The position numbers and the translations under genes were made by a program. A DNA stretch of 64,000 bases from Holacanthus passer (lineage: Eukaryota > Chordata > Actinopteri > Pomacanthidae): assembly GCA_025331565.1 (NCBI GenBank), contig JAFREQ010000068.1:496001-560000 (forward strand). The letters run 5' to 3'. Below are positions 25,442 to 38,075 of this stretch, in pieces (position 1 is the stretch's first letter; every line of letters begins with the position of its first letter). Below the pieces are notes generated by a model that searched no databases, was not told where the DNA came from, and worked only from the letters and a program-made list of their open reading frames with translations.

Positions 25442-27339
25442 TGGCTCGAGTTGGTCAGTAATGCGTGGACAAGAGGGATCCAGACAAATTCCGTCACAGC
25501 TCGCAGCCTCGTGCATCCAAAAGCCTCTCTGCACTCAAGATGTTTTCCAAGGCGCTGTTGTCAGTTAGTGAAATATTTGTCTCCAGATTCTGGCCCATAA
25601 AACCTGCAAATCTTGACCTACAAAAGAAAAAAGGGCCTCTTGTTTTTGTGTCTCTCTTCCCTGATTAGAGCGCCTGCAGCCTCTCGCACTAACTCACATC
25701 AGATGACTTGGAATTTGCAATGTATAAGGATGCGCTTTTAATTGTTATTCTGTCAGCTCTTTGATAACAATATGTTCCTCCAGGCTTTGGGGATTGAGAG
25801 AGCGCACACTAGATTAAGTTTTAATGAGTTGATTAAAATTTAATATTCGAATGCATTAGATAAACTTCCTGTAAAAGTATTTGTTCACATTGCACCATAT
25901 GGACGGCCTCCATCGCCGCCGCAGTTTGCAGATTACACACTCCAGTGCTTACACATGCATCTCTACAACAAATGTTCAGAGAAGACCCATCTTCCTTTTC
26001 ACATTAATATCAATAATTAAGTCTGCTGCATAAATCAAGAACGCAGCAACGCTACAACTTCCTCTGTAATCTAATGTGCTTCACGAGCGGCAGCTATTCA
26101 GACAGCGAAAAGGTTCTTGTTTCCTTTACTGCAAAAAAATAACGAGTTTGGCAGAAGATTCGATCACCTACTTCTACTTGCTTATACAGTATTCACATCA
26201 TATTGCACAGACCTCGATTGCAAGCAGCCAAGTGGGGAAAAAATCAGTTCCCTAGTTGTGATTTCAAGTCAGATACAGTACGTCTGGAATTTCAGTATCT
26301 CCCACTTGGGGAAAAAACAGCTAAATAAGTGTCAGCAAACCAGAGGCAAAATGTAAACAACATGCAATATTAACACTAATACAATTGATTTAGCTAATTA
26401 AAAGGAGGCTACAAAGTGTTTGCATCCAGTTTCACTTTCACTGCTAGAAATATGCAACTTGATAAAAATAGATAATTCAGGTTAAAAAGCTGTTTATCTT
26501 GTGTGCCCACATCTGAGAATGATGCATAAACACAACAAACACCTGACCAACATGCCATGAAATGTGTGAGGTCTTCTGGTCCAGACTGCTGTTAAAAGGT
26601 AAACTAAGGTCACTGCCTGCATATTATTGCACATTTAATTCTGCTTGTTTATACAACTTATTCAAATTTTATGCCAAAACAGTCAGAGATAGTTGTAGGA
26701 AAATAGAGTGGTAACAGGCAACATCACCTGCATGCCCACCAAGATAATCACAGCCCTGGAAAGGTTTGCTGGACAAATTTGGCTCTCGGCTCACAGCCCT
26801 TTGCCAGACCTTTAATTTTTTACAGTGTTGTGTGCCATGAGCGGAGGTGGGGAAGAGGTTATTCTGCGAGGATCCGCTGTGCACACAGGCACGCTGGACC
26901 GAGCTGCTTCTAATTAGCGAACACAAAGACGGCCGCCACCCGAACACGTCCAGTCCGAGGGAAGTTTGGCATGCTCCGATCCGGATGAAAAGCATTCCGA
27001 CGCAAACTGTGTGGAGCTCTGGAAAAGAACCCAGTCTGAAAAACACCGGGCAGATGAGGATAAAGGAGGAAGAAGCAGCGTGAACAAACCCGTTTATTTG
27101 TCTGTAAGGTGGATGTATGTGAGGATTCTTTACGCTAAATGTTCCCCTCGGGCCAAAGGGTGACGAAGGGTGGTCCTACAGCTGCCGTACCTTAAAACAA
27201 AGCACTTTAAATGCGGCTGCCATGTAATTGGCAGGAACTGGATGTAAGGCAGTCAGAATACATGAATAATTGAACTCCATGGGGGCAGGCGGGCTGTCAC
27301 ATGGCTGCCAACACTGATTGACATGTTAATAACATTTGT
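25442..27339. other. Non-coding; no gene recognised
   Basis: Unique-looking sequence. The tract at 26850-27050 has moderately raised CpG. The 125-codon minus-strand frame at 26669-27046 has no recognisable domain. Confidence 0.4.
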
Positions 27340-27575
27340 CACCACAAAGGCAAACAGTTGCATTTATGGATATGGATGAACAGGATGGATGAAAAATAAA
27401 TAAATAAGTAGATAGAAAAATAGATTCATTGATAGTTATACAAATGGATGGATGTAAAACATGATGGATGGACAGAAAAATTGAGGGACTAATGGGTAGA
27501 AAAATAGATTCATTGATGGATATAAAATTGGACGGATGGATGTATATAAGAAATGAGGGATGATAGATAGATAGA
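27340..27575 (-). repeat. CCATC-rich interspersed repeat, copy 2 (inverted relative to 12.3 kb)
   Basis: The reverse complement contains CCAATTTTATATCCATCAAT, GAATCTATTTTTCTACCCAT, CCCTCAATTTTTCTGTCC and the second ATCAATGAATCTATTTTT, in the same order as at 12305-12545. By eye similarity is roughly 85-90% over about 200 bp. It is flanked by ATAG and ATGG simple repeats. Confidence 0.75.
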
Positions 27576-30500
27576 ACCAATATAGATGAAGTAAAAGGTG
27601 AAAGAAAAACATACTTTTGCTGCATGAATTATATTTATTTTCTTGAATTTTTGTCTTTCTAATGGAGATATACTTGATTGTTTTACCAAATGAAACATCG
27701 CTTTTTGGTTTAACTGTCAATTCAAGGGTCAAAGGGTCAAAGTGAAACAAGTAAGGAAGCAGTGCTTTAGAGACTCTGCTGCATAATGAACTCCTCAGTT
27801 TCTTTCCTGTTTTGTTTTTCACTTATATAGTGGAAACATTTTCTGAACAGTGCTTGTTGCATATTCCATGACAGAGATCGAACTACAAAAGCAGAAAAAA
27901 AAACCCTCATCATCATTCGAAGGAACTGCCACAATGTCGTGCCCTTGAGGGACAGAGATGATTACCGCATGTGGCCCCCGCGTCGTCGGCAGGCATTTGC
28001 TGACAATAGCAGGAACAAAGACCTTGCAGACGGCAGGAGAGGTCTTTGACTCCGCCGTTCCATTACCGCGTGGCACCGGTCCAATCCCACAACGCGGCAC
28101 TGGGCCGTCTACAAAGGCAGGACTCTGTTTACAGCGCAGGGATACGTCGCAAAACGAGGATGTGTGCAGTAGTTGTGGGAAGCAATTACGACCAATAGCT
28201 CGCGTGTGATTACGTCTTGATGTTGTTGTCAAAGGGCAGAAAAGTGTAGGAGTGTATCATGTTGCTCCATTTGGCGCAATCACACGAGGAGCCGGACCTT
28301 GCACACAACAAAGAGAAGCCTTTCAACAGATAAAAGAGCGAGGGCCCGCAAAGGCTGACACTGAGACACTGAAGTGGATTATGGATAATACGCTGCATTG
28401 GATGTGGTACATTTCGGAGTTGTCACTACGGCTGCTCAGCATGGGACCCAATATGTTATAAATATTGACAGAAGACAGTCAAATAATCCCTCGGACACGG
28501 TGGCCTGGTTAGAGAAGCTGCTCTCCATCTCCAAACTTTGAAAGCTACTCAGCTCCTCCTGCCTCCAACATTGTTAATGAGCGTTGAAAATTTTAGATAC
28601 TTCTCAATTTTTTAATTGGGCCAGTCTGCCTCGCCGCGCTCTCTCTCTCTCTCTTAATCGACTGTGCGAGACACCCCTCATCCTGACCACACAGGTCCGC
28701 TTCAGAAAATATTCATCGTATTACAAAGTGATATAAAACATTCATAAACAATCCCTGGCTGAACTCGGTGTCTCCGCAGAGGAAGGCTGCTGAGCCGTAC
28801 TTTATAATGCATACTGATGGATTGGGGTTCTTTTGTCTTTGAACTCTTCCAGCAAATCTGACAGAGAATACTAATACTGCTCATTAACATATTTGGTTAT
28901 AGGGAGCACATAAAACACAGCGAGACAGAGTTAGTTGTTAGTCCTCTTAAAGCCTGGAAGATTTAGTGCCTTTATAACCACATAAGAGCAGGTATTACCT
29001 TCTGGTTAAAAAATGGACGGCCCTGAGTTTTTGACACCTTATGGCTGCAGGTGAAACCAGATCAACTGATCGCGAGGAGATCATTAACTCCTCGTACTGT
29101 CACTTATCAAAACAGCCCCTTGGCACTTTTCTACAAGGTCTAAACTCTTGAGCAGATGTGCAACAGTGTGACTCGACTCTGCGCATGCAACGAATGAAAA
29201 CAAGATCCCGGTGAAATCTGGATATTCAGTCAAAGTATGCCTGGATGGTGCCGATGAACAATCACCATAAAGAATTTTTTTTTTCTATCACAGTATGGCA
29301 AGTGTTTGTAAAATCTGAATGCAACAGCCAAATTGATCCAAAGACAAGATCCAAAAACACTGAATAGTACAACATCCATAAAATGACTCCATAACATCTT
29401 TAATCGGACCCAAACCACCTGGTGAACGTCCACATCGTTCAAACTTTACTTGCAGGTTCAAAATTTAAATTCAATTAAATTTTGACATCATCATTTTTAA
29501 GACTTTTTCAAACTGCTCTCCAGACCCACAGAAGAGATCACACAACTGTTCACAGGCTCAGTAGTGGTCCTTGGGATGAATGAACTGATCTTTGGGTATA
29601 AAATTGGTGAAGTGCCCCTTTAAATCAGTTAAAACCCTTAAGATCTCACTTGTTAGCCTTTAAACCTAGTTTGCTCAAACAGAGTTTTGCAGAACAAATA
29701 CGAACACATTAAGATCCCAGCAAAAGTCAGTAATTGGATTATTGTCCAGATTTGGGATGATTTAGACGACAGAATTACGTGTTTATGGTGATTAACTGAA
29801 TATAGAAATAATAAAGCATCAAAAAAATACAACAATTAATTATGCTCTATGATGCCACTTGACCCTGATCATCCACAGCAGCTTCATGGACACAAAGAAA
29901 ACAGAAAACAACATGATGGAACTGATGATAGTTTGATAGACTGTTGATATTCTGTGTAATTTCTGCCTTAAGCGATTTTTCGCAGAGCACTCAGCGGCGA
30001 GCTCCGAGGTCAGACCTCGCACAGCCACCGCTGCTGCAGTGAAGAGCCACTCGTCAAACCACAGTTGAATGTTCAGACGCAGACTGAGTGAATGACAGAT
30101 CGCCTTCAAATTCAAATGACCTTTAAAGTTTATAATATCTTTTAATTGATTCACTCATCCACAAAAAAATATTTCAATTGAAATAGTTTTAAATGCTTCT
30201 CATGGTGCATGCATTGGTATATACTATTAATTTAGATGGATTAATCGCAAAGCATGTAATTAATTAGACTGTTTTTTAAATGCTTGACAGCCGTAATTTA
30301 GACTCATACTGATTATATTATTAATTATAATTTGAATGTCACATATAATGAATGTTTGGACTCCGACAGGAAGTCGTCGTAAACACTGCGTAATGAGACA
30401 GCGTGAAACAGGAGCGGCGTTCGCTGTATTTCACTCCTCGTGCAGTACAGTCAGCAGAAGTCTGAAGCTGTGGGTGATTTAACAGCACATTGCAAAGCAC

Positions 30501-30602
30501 AGCTGCAGGGGAAGCACAGTCACTCACCGACAGAGAGGTGGTCAAGCATAAAATAAGAAAGGTATACATTTAGCTTTTTGGACCAGTAGACACGTATATA
30601 GT
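27576..30602. other. Non-coding; no gene recognised
   Basis: The tract at 27960-28210 is CpG-enriched. A 137-codon minus-strand frame (27819-28232) covers it but has no recognisable domain. A (CT)n run lies near 28639-28654 and a T11 run near 29276. The remainder is unique, AT-leaning sequence. Confidence 0.4.
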
Positions 30603-30628
30603 GACTGAAGTGCTTCACCACTTCAGTC
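30603..30628. other. Perfect 10-bp stem hairpin
   Basis: GACTGAAGTG and its exact reverse complement CACTTCAGTC flank the 6-base loop CTTCAC. No terminator role is expected in a vertebrate; it may be fortuitous. Confidence 0.6.
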
Positions 30629-31532
30629 TATCACCTGTCAGAGCTCCGCTGAGGACGATGAATAACACACAGTGAATACTTGTTTCTGGTGTCTGTTACA
30701 ATCAACCGCAAACACACTTTCAGTCAACAGTTTATTCATTTTCCATCTTGTGATCACAACAGATGCGATTCCCGGATCTCAACTACGCACCTTTAAAGTA
30801 TCACATCTTCATGGTTGTTGACAAAATCTGTCCACACACAAACAGGCAAAGTTCTCAAAACCACTTCTGTGGTAGTTCCTGCTACAACGGCCGACTCCTG
30901 GATCACGTTATGTCATGATGACACACACACAGACAGACTCACAAGATGAAAACAAAGGTTTACTTAAGGTTTGCCAAAAAAAGCTTTCCAGGTCTAGAAG
31001 TCATTCCTGTCCAGAAGCTTGTGGTGACAGGAAACATTTTGGAAAGTTGAGCAGCATTACCCAACAAAACTAATTCCTATTAACTATTTTTAAGGACATC
31101 AAAATATGACATAAATCTGAAATCACTGATGCACTGAGCACCTTTCAGTCTAAATTTAGCTCTCAGTTTTTGCATTCCAAGAGAAGGATGATTAGAAACA
31201 GTCTAGGTTGATTTTATGTGAGCATCATTCCCACGACTGAGACTCCAGACAACAATAAAATGTGGCAGAGCTTAAAATCCTGCGGTTCAAAGGTGTCAGA
31301 CATTGCACCGCTGAATCTGGCTGTGCAGACGTTGCAGCAGAGCCTGAGCCGTGTCTGATAAAGCACAGAGCGGCAGTGTGTTCGACACAGACTGCAGCAC
31401 CTTGTGTCGCCCCAGAGACACAGAGGACAAGACCCAGCTAACTCGGGCCGACACCGACACTACAGCAGCCACAGGGCCTTAACTTCAGCGGCTGACACAA
31501 GCTGGAGAGCAGCCATTGTGCCTCAGGAGGAA
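30629..31532. other. No gene seen
   Basis: Unique-looking sequence with no recognisable product or repeat. Confidence 0.4.
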
Positions 31533-31545
31533 CCCCCCCCCCCCA

Positions 31546-31576
<31 letters not shown>
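31533..31576. repeat. C12 run and (AC)n microsatellite
   Basis: A run of twelve C is followed two bases later by about fifteen AC units. The C run is prone to sequencing and assembly length error. Confidence 0.95.
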
Positions 31577-31577
<1 letters not shown>

Positions 31578-32519
31578 AGCACAGAGGGAGAACAGCCTCA
31601 GCGAGGATAGCGGGGACATTAGCAAGTGTCAAGACGGGGAGCTGATCTGAGCACAGCGGCGAGCGGAGTGAGAGGAAAGTGATTCGTGCCGACATGTGAT
31701 GATGTGCCTGGCAAAGTATCTCTTTCTGTGCAAGCGATATAAAGACTGGTGTCAAAGTCGCTCATGTCACTTCCTTTGGTCAAGGATTAATCTGGCAGTT
31801 GAAACGAACAGACTTTTCATCTGTCACGGCACGCGAGTTTTCCAATTTGTGTCCTAAAACTTTAAAAAGGAACACGGTTAATTGTGACTGGCATAAATGC
31901 AAGCTATTTAACACCGACCGAACATGCACGACCGCGGGCACGCCGGTCTGATATACAGCCGAGCATCAGCCCAAGCATTAGCGCCGGATAAGTCTATATT
32001 TATAACATTCTGCTCCCGCTCATACAGCAGCACAGACTGCACAGTCGAGGCTTTGTCTTCCGCCTGGATGTGCATTAGGGTAATTAAAAAAACTCAAGGA
32101 CTGACCTCACCAGACGGATTATTTCCTGAGTCAGGGGGCGGCCTTCAATCTTAACAATGGGATTCTCCAGGATATTGAAAGAAACCTTTTTCTTGTCTAA
32201 TTAATAATCTGAAATAAGAGCGTGTTTCATGGGTAATATCTGTAGATATCTTGGCCGTTCTGCCTTCACAAGTGAGAGCAAATCAGAACATGTAATTATG
32301 CACCCAGTTAGTCAAAACTACAGTTAATGCCAAACCTTCTCATTATACAGCAGAGCTATAAAGAAGTAAATAGTGGTAATGAGAAAATGGAGACTATCAT
32401 TTAGAATAGGAATATTTTCACTTCAGTAAATTCAAGTTGGGTTTTTCTAAAATCAATGTGAGCAGTGAAATGCAAATCACGTCGTTTATACATGAATAAT
32501 GAGAAGATGCATCAAAACA
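31577..32519. other. No gene seen
   Basis: Unique-looking sequence. The 76-codon frame at 31924-32154 has no recognisable domain. Confidence 0.4.
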
Positions 32520-32822
32520 TTAACCAATATGTGATTGTTGGACGTGTCATTTCATAACTGTCTGAATTAATCTGCAGCCTCCACTCTAGTTTCAGGCTGC
32601 AGGGATTCACTCCCATTGAGCCACATGAGCATCAGTGAGGTCCGGCAGTGAATTTGGGTGATGAGGTCTGACTCACAGTCGGCGTTCAATTCATCCCAAA
32701 GGTGTTGAATGGGGCTGAGGTCGGGGCTCTGTGCAGGCCAGACAGGATTTTCCACGCTGAACTGAGAAAATCGTTTCGGTGTGCGGGGGGGGTCACCGCC
32801 ATGTCACAAAGTTGGAAGAACA
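32520..32822 (-). pseudogene. Tc1/mariner-like transposase remnant, C-terminal part
   Basis: The minus strand encodes a C-terminal piece of a Tc1-type DD34E transposase, a cut-and-paste enzyme that acts at terminal inverted repeats. The frame at 32755-32567 reads WPAQSPDLSPIQHLWDEL, the hallmark of the Tc1 C-terminal catalytic block. The motif normally ends in PIE-HLW or PIE-NLW; here the catalytic Glu codon reads CAA (Gln) at 32707-32705. Upstream, CTTCCAACTTTGTGACA (near 32800-32820) matches the family's preceding segment, but the DNA between is scrambled and frame-broken. Downstream, GAAATGACACGTCCAACAAT resembles the element's 3' non-coding end. The N-terminal DNA-binding region, both catalytic Asp blocks and clear terminal repeats are absent, so it is an immobile fossil. 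Confidence 0.85.
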
Positions 32823-33647
32823 CTATTGGCTGAAATATCATAATATGCTGTAACATGTAGACAAGTTCAGCATTAAACTACTTCTCTTTTCCAGCTGTGA
32901 CAATACAGCTGTGAATTAGGAGGATGGACTGATGATGTGTAAATTAGGATTTAAAGGTTAATCAAGTCCTGAATGTTGCTCAACATAGAGACAGTTTTGT
33001 TTCTGTGAAGTCACTTTTTCCTATTCTTTTTTTTATATGACAAATACTATTGTATTACTTGCTACTGCACAGACAGGAAGTCATTCAGAGGTGAGAATAA
33101 GAGAAAATCCAGAAGAACACTGCAGCAAACTGTAGTTGTTGAATTCATCAAATATTAATCCAGAATCTTAAAGTGAACTGATTTAATGTAAGGCTCTGTG
33201 ACTGGATGTTGCTTGACAAGATCTTCATCCAGAAAACCAGAAATTTTCTTATCTAGCTGCTAATTTTTGTTCTTAATTTCACCTTCACTGAAGCCTAGAA
33301 GTGTTTTCTTTTGCCCCCGGACTCAGGTAATCCTCAGATAACCCCCTCCACTTTGCGACTGTATTATCTTTGCAGGCAGGAGAAAGCAGCTCTCTCACTT
33401 GTCATGCACAGAGCAGATATTGTGTGATTTGTATTTTAAGGCGTTGTGCTCATTTCAGGATCTTTCATTAGACCGGGCCGGGCCTCTTCATACTGCTGAG
33501 TTGTGATCAGCTCACATCAAACACTCATACAGCGGCGGGCTTTATTCACTATTCCACTGCCCTTGAAAATTCTATTATAGAAATCCATTTGCTGGACTGA
33601 AATGACTTATTCCCTGAAGCCTTTGAACCTCTGCAGAGCTGGTCAGA
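32823..33647. other. No gene seen
   Basis: Unique-looking, AT-leaning sequence downstream of the Tc1 remnant; nothing recognised. Confidence 0.4.
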
Positions 33648-33852
33648 CCAGACGACGTGCGGCGGTTTCCCGCTCGGACGTAATGACAGCCGCACGGTGC
33701 AGAGTGACAGGTCGACACCTCGCCTCCCCGCAGAGAGGTCACGGGGAAGGTGGAGACACTGCTCGTCTCTGCGGGCGTCATCGGATGATGGTCGCGGACA
33801 GACACGCAATCAATACGGCCCTGACAAACGACGGAGGTGTCAGGGCCGCCTG
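33648..33852. promoter_or_regulatory. CpG-dense tract (short CpG-island-like)
   Basis: A hand count gives about 24 CpG in about 205 bp, far above the surrounding sequence. Three open frames (one plus, two minus) cross the tract without stops, as expected for GC-rich DNA; none has a recognisable domain. It could be a small CpG island, an orphan promoter or an undetected exon. The call is compositional only. Confidence 0.4.
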
Positions 33853-36079
33853 ACTGATGCGCTGGCTTGATGATGAAAGTAATTTCTTAAGAAAGTGTAA
33901 TGGCTTGTTTCATTAAGCTTCGACACCAGCCATTACGTATAAAAATATAGCTTCTAATTACACGTATTGGATCTGTTACAACCGTTTCCTTTAGGCTTTG
34001 GCTCTATTAAAAGGGATTGTGGATTTAAAAGTCCTGCAGCTCCGCGGCTAAAATTACTGCTGTGAAATTTACAGGGTCAAACTCTGATCTGGGCTGTTTT
34101 TATTTGGCAAAACAACTTAAGGGAAATTACTAAGCATGTAGAGGCCATCACTCAGAGTACCCACAATGCATTTCAGCAGCTTCCATGTACTCCAAAGGGC
34201 CATTAGAAACATGGTGGCTTTATTTTCATATGTTTAAAATGTTTACCTTTTAACATCACTGCAGCCAGGTGAAGAGTTAGTTAGTTTTTAATCTTGAATG
34301 TTAAGTGTTTAATCATTTAGCTTTAAACCCTTTGGACTTGCATGTGCTGGATTGTTTAGTGGAGCGAAATAGTGTCACACAAGTGAAGTGATTCATTTTT
34401 TATACTCTAATAAAATAAAATAAAACAATGTCGTTATCGTTCTGCGTGTGTTTTATGAGCACAGTCTGTGAGGAATTACCCAGAGAGCCTTAAAGTGAAC
34501 ACATGTGGCATCATCACATACATAAATTATCACTCTGTTAACCTTTGTCCGACTCATACAACTAAAAAATTCAACCTTAAGTCGACCTCGTAGCCAGTTA
34601 ATAAGTTAATGAGCCAGTTTCTTTTAGCAGCAGCAGCTTGTTTGAGATAAAGAAACTAAAAGAAACTTCAAACAAAGAGAGACCCACAAGATATCAGACA
34701 AATCAAACACTGATGAATAATAGAAAAGTTTGTTCTCTGACATTTAACAAAATATCCACAAAAAGCAAAACTTAAGACACTTGTCCTCTTTGTTTAGCCT
34801 TTATTTTCTCAAACACTTGCATTATGCATCATTATTCTCATATTCTGTTGATATATTGATGATAGAGACACTGAAGTCTGTTTTATTGTTGAGCCAAACT
34901 TACTTCAAATCCTAAGTTTCTCGTTGATTCACATGCAGATTTTACTGTTCCGAGCAGCTGCTCAGCGACGATCGTCCTTCTCAGTATGTAAACTCCAACC
35001 TCCAACACTGTATTTACACACTAATGTGAGATGTTATTCAAATTACCACATACAATATGGTTCCTCAGTAAACAGGTTAAAAGGAGCAAAACATTTCCCT
35101 GCACTCTGATGCCACCGCTTCGATTCCAGGAAGCAATCTTGCCACCAACTTCCGAATGTCACTTCGATATTAGTCAGAGAGAAAATGGCAGAGGAAGCAA
35201 TGAGTCACGGTGATATTTCACTGGGAGACTCACACTTGGTGAATCTAGTTATGGAGGCTCGACACCCCCTCGTACACAACCATATTAGCCCGCGATGATA
35301 AACCGTGCTGTTATGTAACGTGACAGGGTGTCGATAATGACAACACGGCGCAGGATGCTGTCGTTACAGAGGAGTTTGTTGCAGGAGAGTCACTGCAGCG
35401 ATCGTGAATCCGACACAGACGTTGGCCTGTAAAGAGCCACGAACACGGAAAGATTAATGTATGGTCTGACATACTGAAATTAATCAAAGGCAGCAGTGGA
35501 GCGATCCCAGTGTCTGCTTCGAATCATACAGCGTATTTTTGCCATAAGTGTTTTAAGGATGGAAAGTATTTGGTGACCTCAGCCTGACAAGCAGGGAAGG
35601 AATGTAATATTGAGCTTTGTTTTTATTCTTCATGAACTTTTTTTTTTTATTTTTCACCGATTTGACTCCTTGTGATTGACTTTAGTTTTAATGAGGTTTT
35701 ATTCTACTTTATTCTCTGTCATCGTTGTAATAATGTGCTGTAGGTGGGTTGATTCATTGTGCGATCGATCACCAGCTGGTCAGTTAATGCCACGTCCACT
35801 CTGAAGCTGCTTCTTTTCTCTGGCTGTCAAATAGTAGATTGGCTCTAAGCACCAGTTTCCCCCACCACTTGTTGGCTGCTGACTTTTTAAAGCAGTATGT
35901 GGTCTGCTCGGTGAAATGCTGTTCATGTGTGGTGGTTGATAATGATGCATTGTGATGGAACGATTCCAGTGGGCAATTTTGGCCTTGAATTACTCGGGAA
36001 GAAATTGTGATTATAGGAAAAAGAATAGGTTGAATGATTTCAGAGAAGAACATGCATAATGCATATGTGCGAGCAGGGT
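33853..36079. other. Non-coding; no gene recognised
   Basis: The stretch from about 33880 to 34090 is unique and conserved-element-like in style, which is weak evidence. The remainder is AT-leaning with a T11 run near 35638. No recognisable product. Confidence 0.4.
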
Positions 36080-36165
36080 CTGAAATTAGCACCCGCCGCC
36101 TGCAAAATGTGGCTAAATTATAAGCAGCGCAGGTAAAATGGTCAGGCCATCAGCCACTTTGGTGG
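36080..36165. repeat. Possible fish interspersed repeat fragment
   Basis: GGGTCTGAAATTAGCACCCG and the nearby CAGCCACTTTGGTGG resemble text I recall from a fish repeat. No second copy is present in the window, so support is weak. Confidence 0.3.
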
Positions 36166-36288
36166 AAAGAGAAAGTGCACAACAGAAAGACACATTCAGT
36201 GAAGTTAGTGTATGATTGGACAGAGCTACATGTTTGAAAGCCGCTCACAACTGCTGCATAAAAGCAACGGGAAAGAGGGTTTGCTTTG

Positions 36289-36600
36289 TATAACCTGGAT
36301 TCCAAAAAAGGTGGGATGTTATGTGAAATATAAATAAAACAGGATGTGATCATTTGCTAATTCTTTTTGACGTATACTCTATCAACATATATGTTTGACC
36401 TCATCAGCCTCATTGATTTTTGTAAATATCTGCTTCTTCTGAATTTGATGGCAGCAACATGTTTGAAACAAGTTGGGACAGGAGCAACAAAAGACTGTGA
36501 AAGTTGTAATACATGGATTCATGGGTAAACACAGTTGATTGCTTTCTGGTTTTATTTATGTTTTACACAGCGTCCCAACTTTTTTGGAATCAGGATTTGA
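36289..36600. mobile_element. MITE-like non-autonomous DNA transposon with long inverted ends
   Basis: The left end (GGATTCCAAAAAAGGTGGGA, then AAATATAAATAAAAC) and the reverse complement of the right end (TGATTCCAAAAAAGTTGGGA, then AAACATAAATAAAAC) match over about 50 bp with some changes. Internal text such as GTTGGGACAGGAGCAACAAA and AGACTGTGAAAGTTG is typical of an abundant fish element. There is no transposase frame. The target-site duplication is not clear by eye, so the superfamily is left open. Confidence 0.8.
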
Positions 36601-38061
36601 ATTTTCTCTGTTTATTATTATCTATCAAAACAAAAAAATCCAGTCAATCATCTCAACACACGTGCAGTTGTTGTTGATGTGGGACACGTTTGTTGGACTG
36701 AAATTATATTTTCCGCATCCGCGAGGGTCAGCGTGACGTAAATTTCATCATCAGAGATTGTATGCTTAGATTCTGTGTGGACATCTGCACACTTCCAATT
36801 TGTTGTGACCACCTTGACCTGTCTGGACCACACAACAACGAGCTACAGAGGACGTCTGCACAAGTGTGGAGCGCTTCCTCCGAGCAGACTCAGAGAGAGA
36901 GAGCTTATAAAAATACAGCATAGTGAGGATGCAGCCATTTCATACACGAGACGTCCTGTATATAACACTACTGATGAGCATTAGACCTCTTGATATGAGT
37001 CAGCCATCACTGAACACTGCAGTGTAGTTCATACACACAAACTAGAGAACTGTAGAGTAACATTGGGCTTAGAAAGTTATTTTTTCACATCCAAAAATAA
37101 ATAAACCAGTCAGAGAAAAGAACTACGAATATCACATCAAACGTATGTATGTCTCAATAAAAGCCACCTCCTCAGGATCATCCATCCCCTCGGCTCCACA
37201 TTTCATTTATTCAGTTAACAATTTGCAATATTTGGTTTGATCCTTAAGAAATTATTTATCTCTGAATACATGTGAAGACCTAAATACTGGATCGGAGGCT
37301 GTCTTTTAAAATTTCTGTACAATCCATAGGAATCTTTTGGTACAGAAGTGGTCTGATATGAGATGTCAGTCCTGCCATATTGAGATTGGTATTGACTCTT
37401 CCTCAGTGATATTGACCTTCCTTTATTATATTGTCGAAAGCTGCTTCGCCTGAACCTGAACACCGGGCAGGAAACCTCTCATCCATCGTCCTGTCTGACT
37501 GTTCTGGATGTTTCTCTGTCTTTCCTCCGCACACTCGCCCTGTTGTCATTCTCCTCACTGAGCGCGGGAGCTCATTTTAAAACCCCGACACCAGTACTTC
37601 CAGATCATATCAACCCAGCCTTGTCGTGAGACGATAAAAAGCCAGGTCGCTCAATTCACCGGAGACAAAAAAAAAAACCCCAAAGTGAACTAAGGCTGAA
37701 CAAGCTGATTAACAGCAGCACGAGCCAATATGATTACTGCCAACAGGTTTCCGTACAAAGCAACCATGACCTTGCATTAATGAATTTCAGCCTGCCTGCT
37801 ATTATCATCTTAAAGAGGCCATATTTAAAAGGCGCTGCTGATTGTAATGAGGCACTAAGTGAAGATTTAGTGGAGGCCTATCTCATTCAGTCTCGGGGAA
37901 CACTTCATTCTTTGCAGCAGCACTGTGAGTCAGCCTTATTTTCCTCCTCTGCCTGTGTAATGGAATCAAACTGGGGGTGAGATAATGCTTGAGTTGGCAG
38001 TCAGGCACAGCGCCCACATCCTTCAGCACAGGAAGTCGGCCGCGCTCGGGACGGTGCGCTC
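36601..38061. other. No gene seen
   Basis: Unique-looking sequence with an A11 run near 37667. No recognisable product. Confidence 0.4.
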
Positions 38062-38075
38062 CTGCCATCTGCTGG
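38062..38075 (-). promoter_or_regulatory. CTCF-like core motif
   Basis: The minus strand reads CCAGCAGATGGCAG, a full match to the vertebrate CTCF core CCASYAGRKGGCAG. Occupancy cannot be judged from sequence. Confidence 0.4.

Noticed and set aside
27819..28232. 137-codon minus-strand open frame in a CpG-enriched tract
   Set aside because: The translation has no recognisable domain, and a plus-strand frame covers the same bases. Raised GC alone explains the lack of stops.
29840..30154. Possible membrane-protein exon (hydrophobic minus-strand frame)
   Set aside because: One hydrophobic stretch but no family resemblance and no clear exon boundaries.
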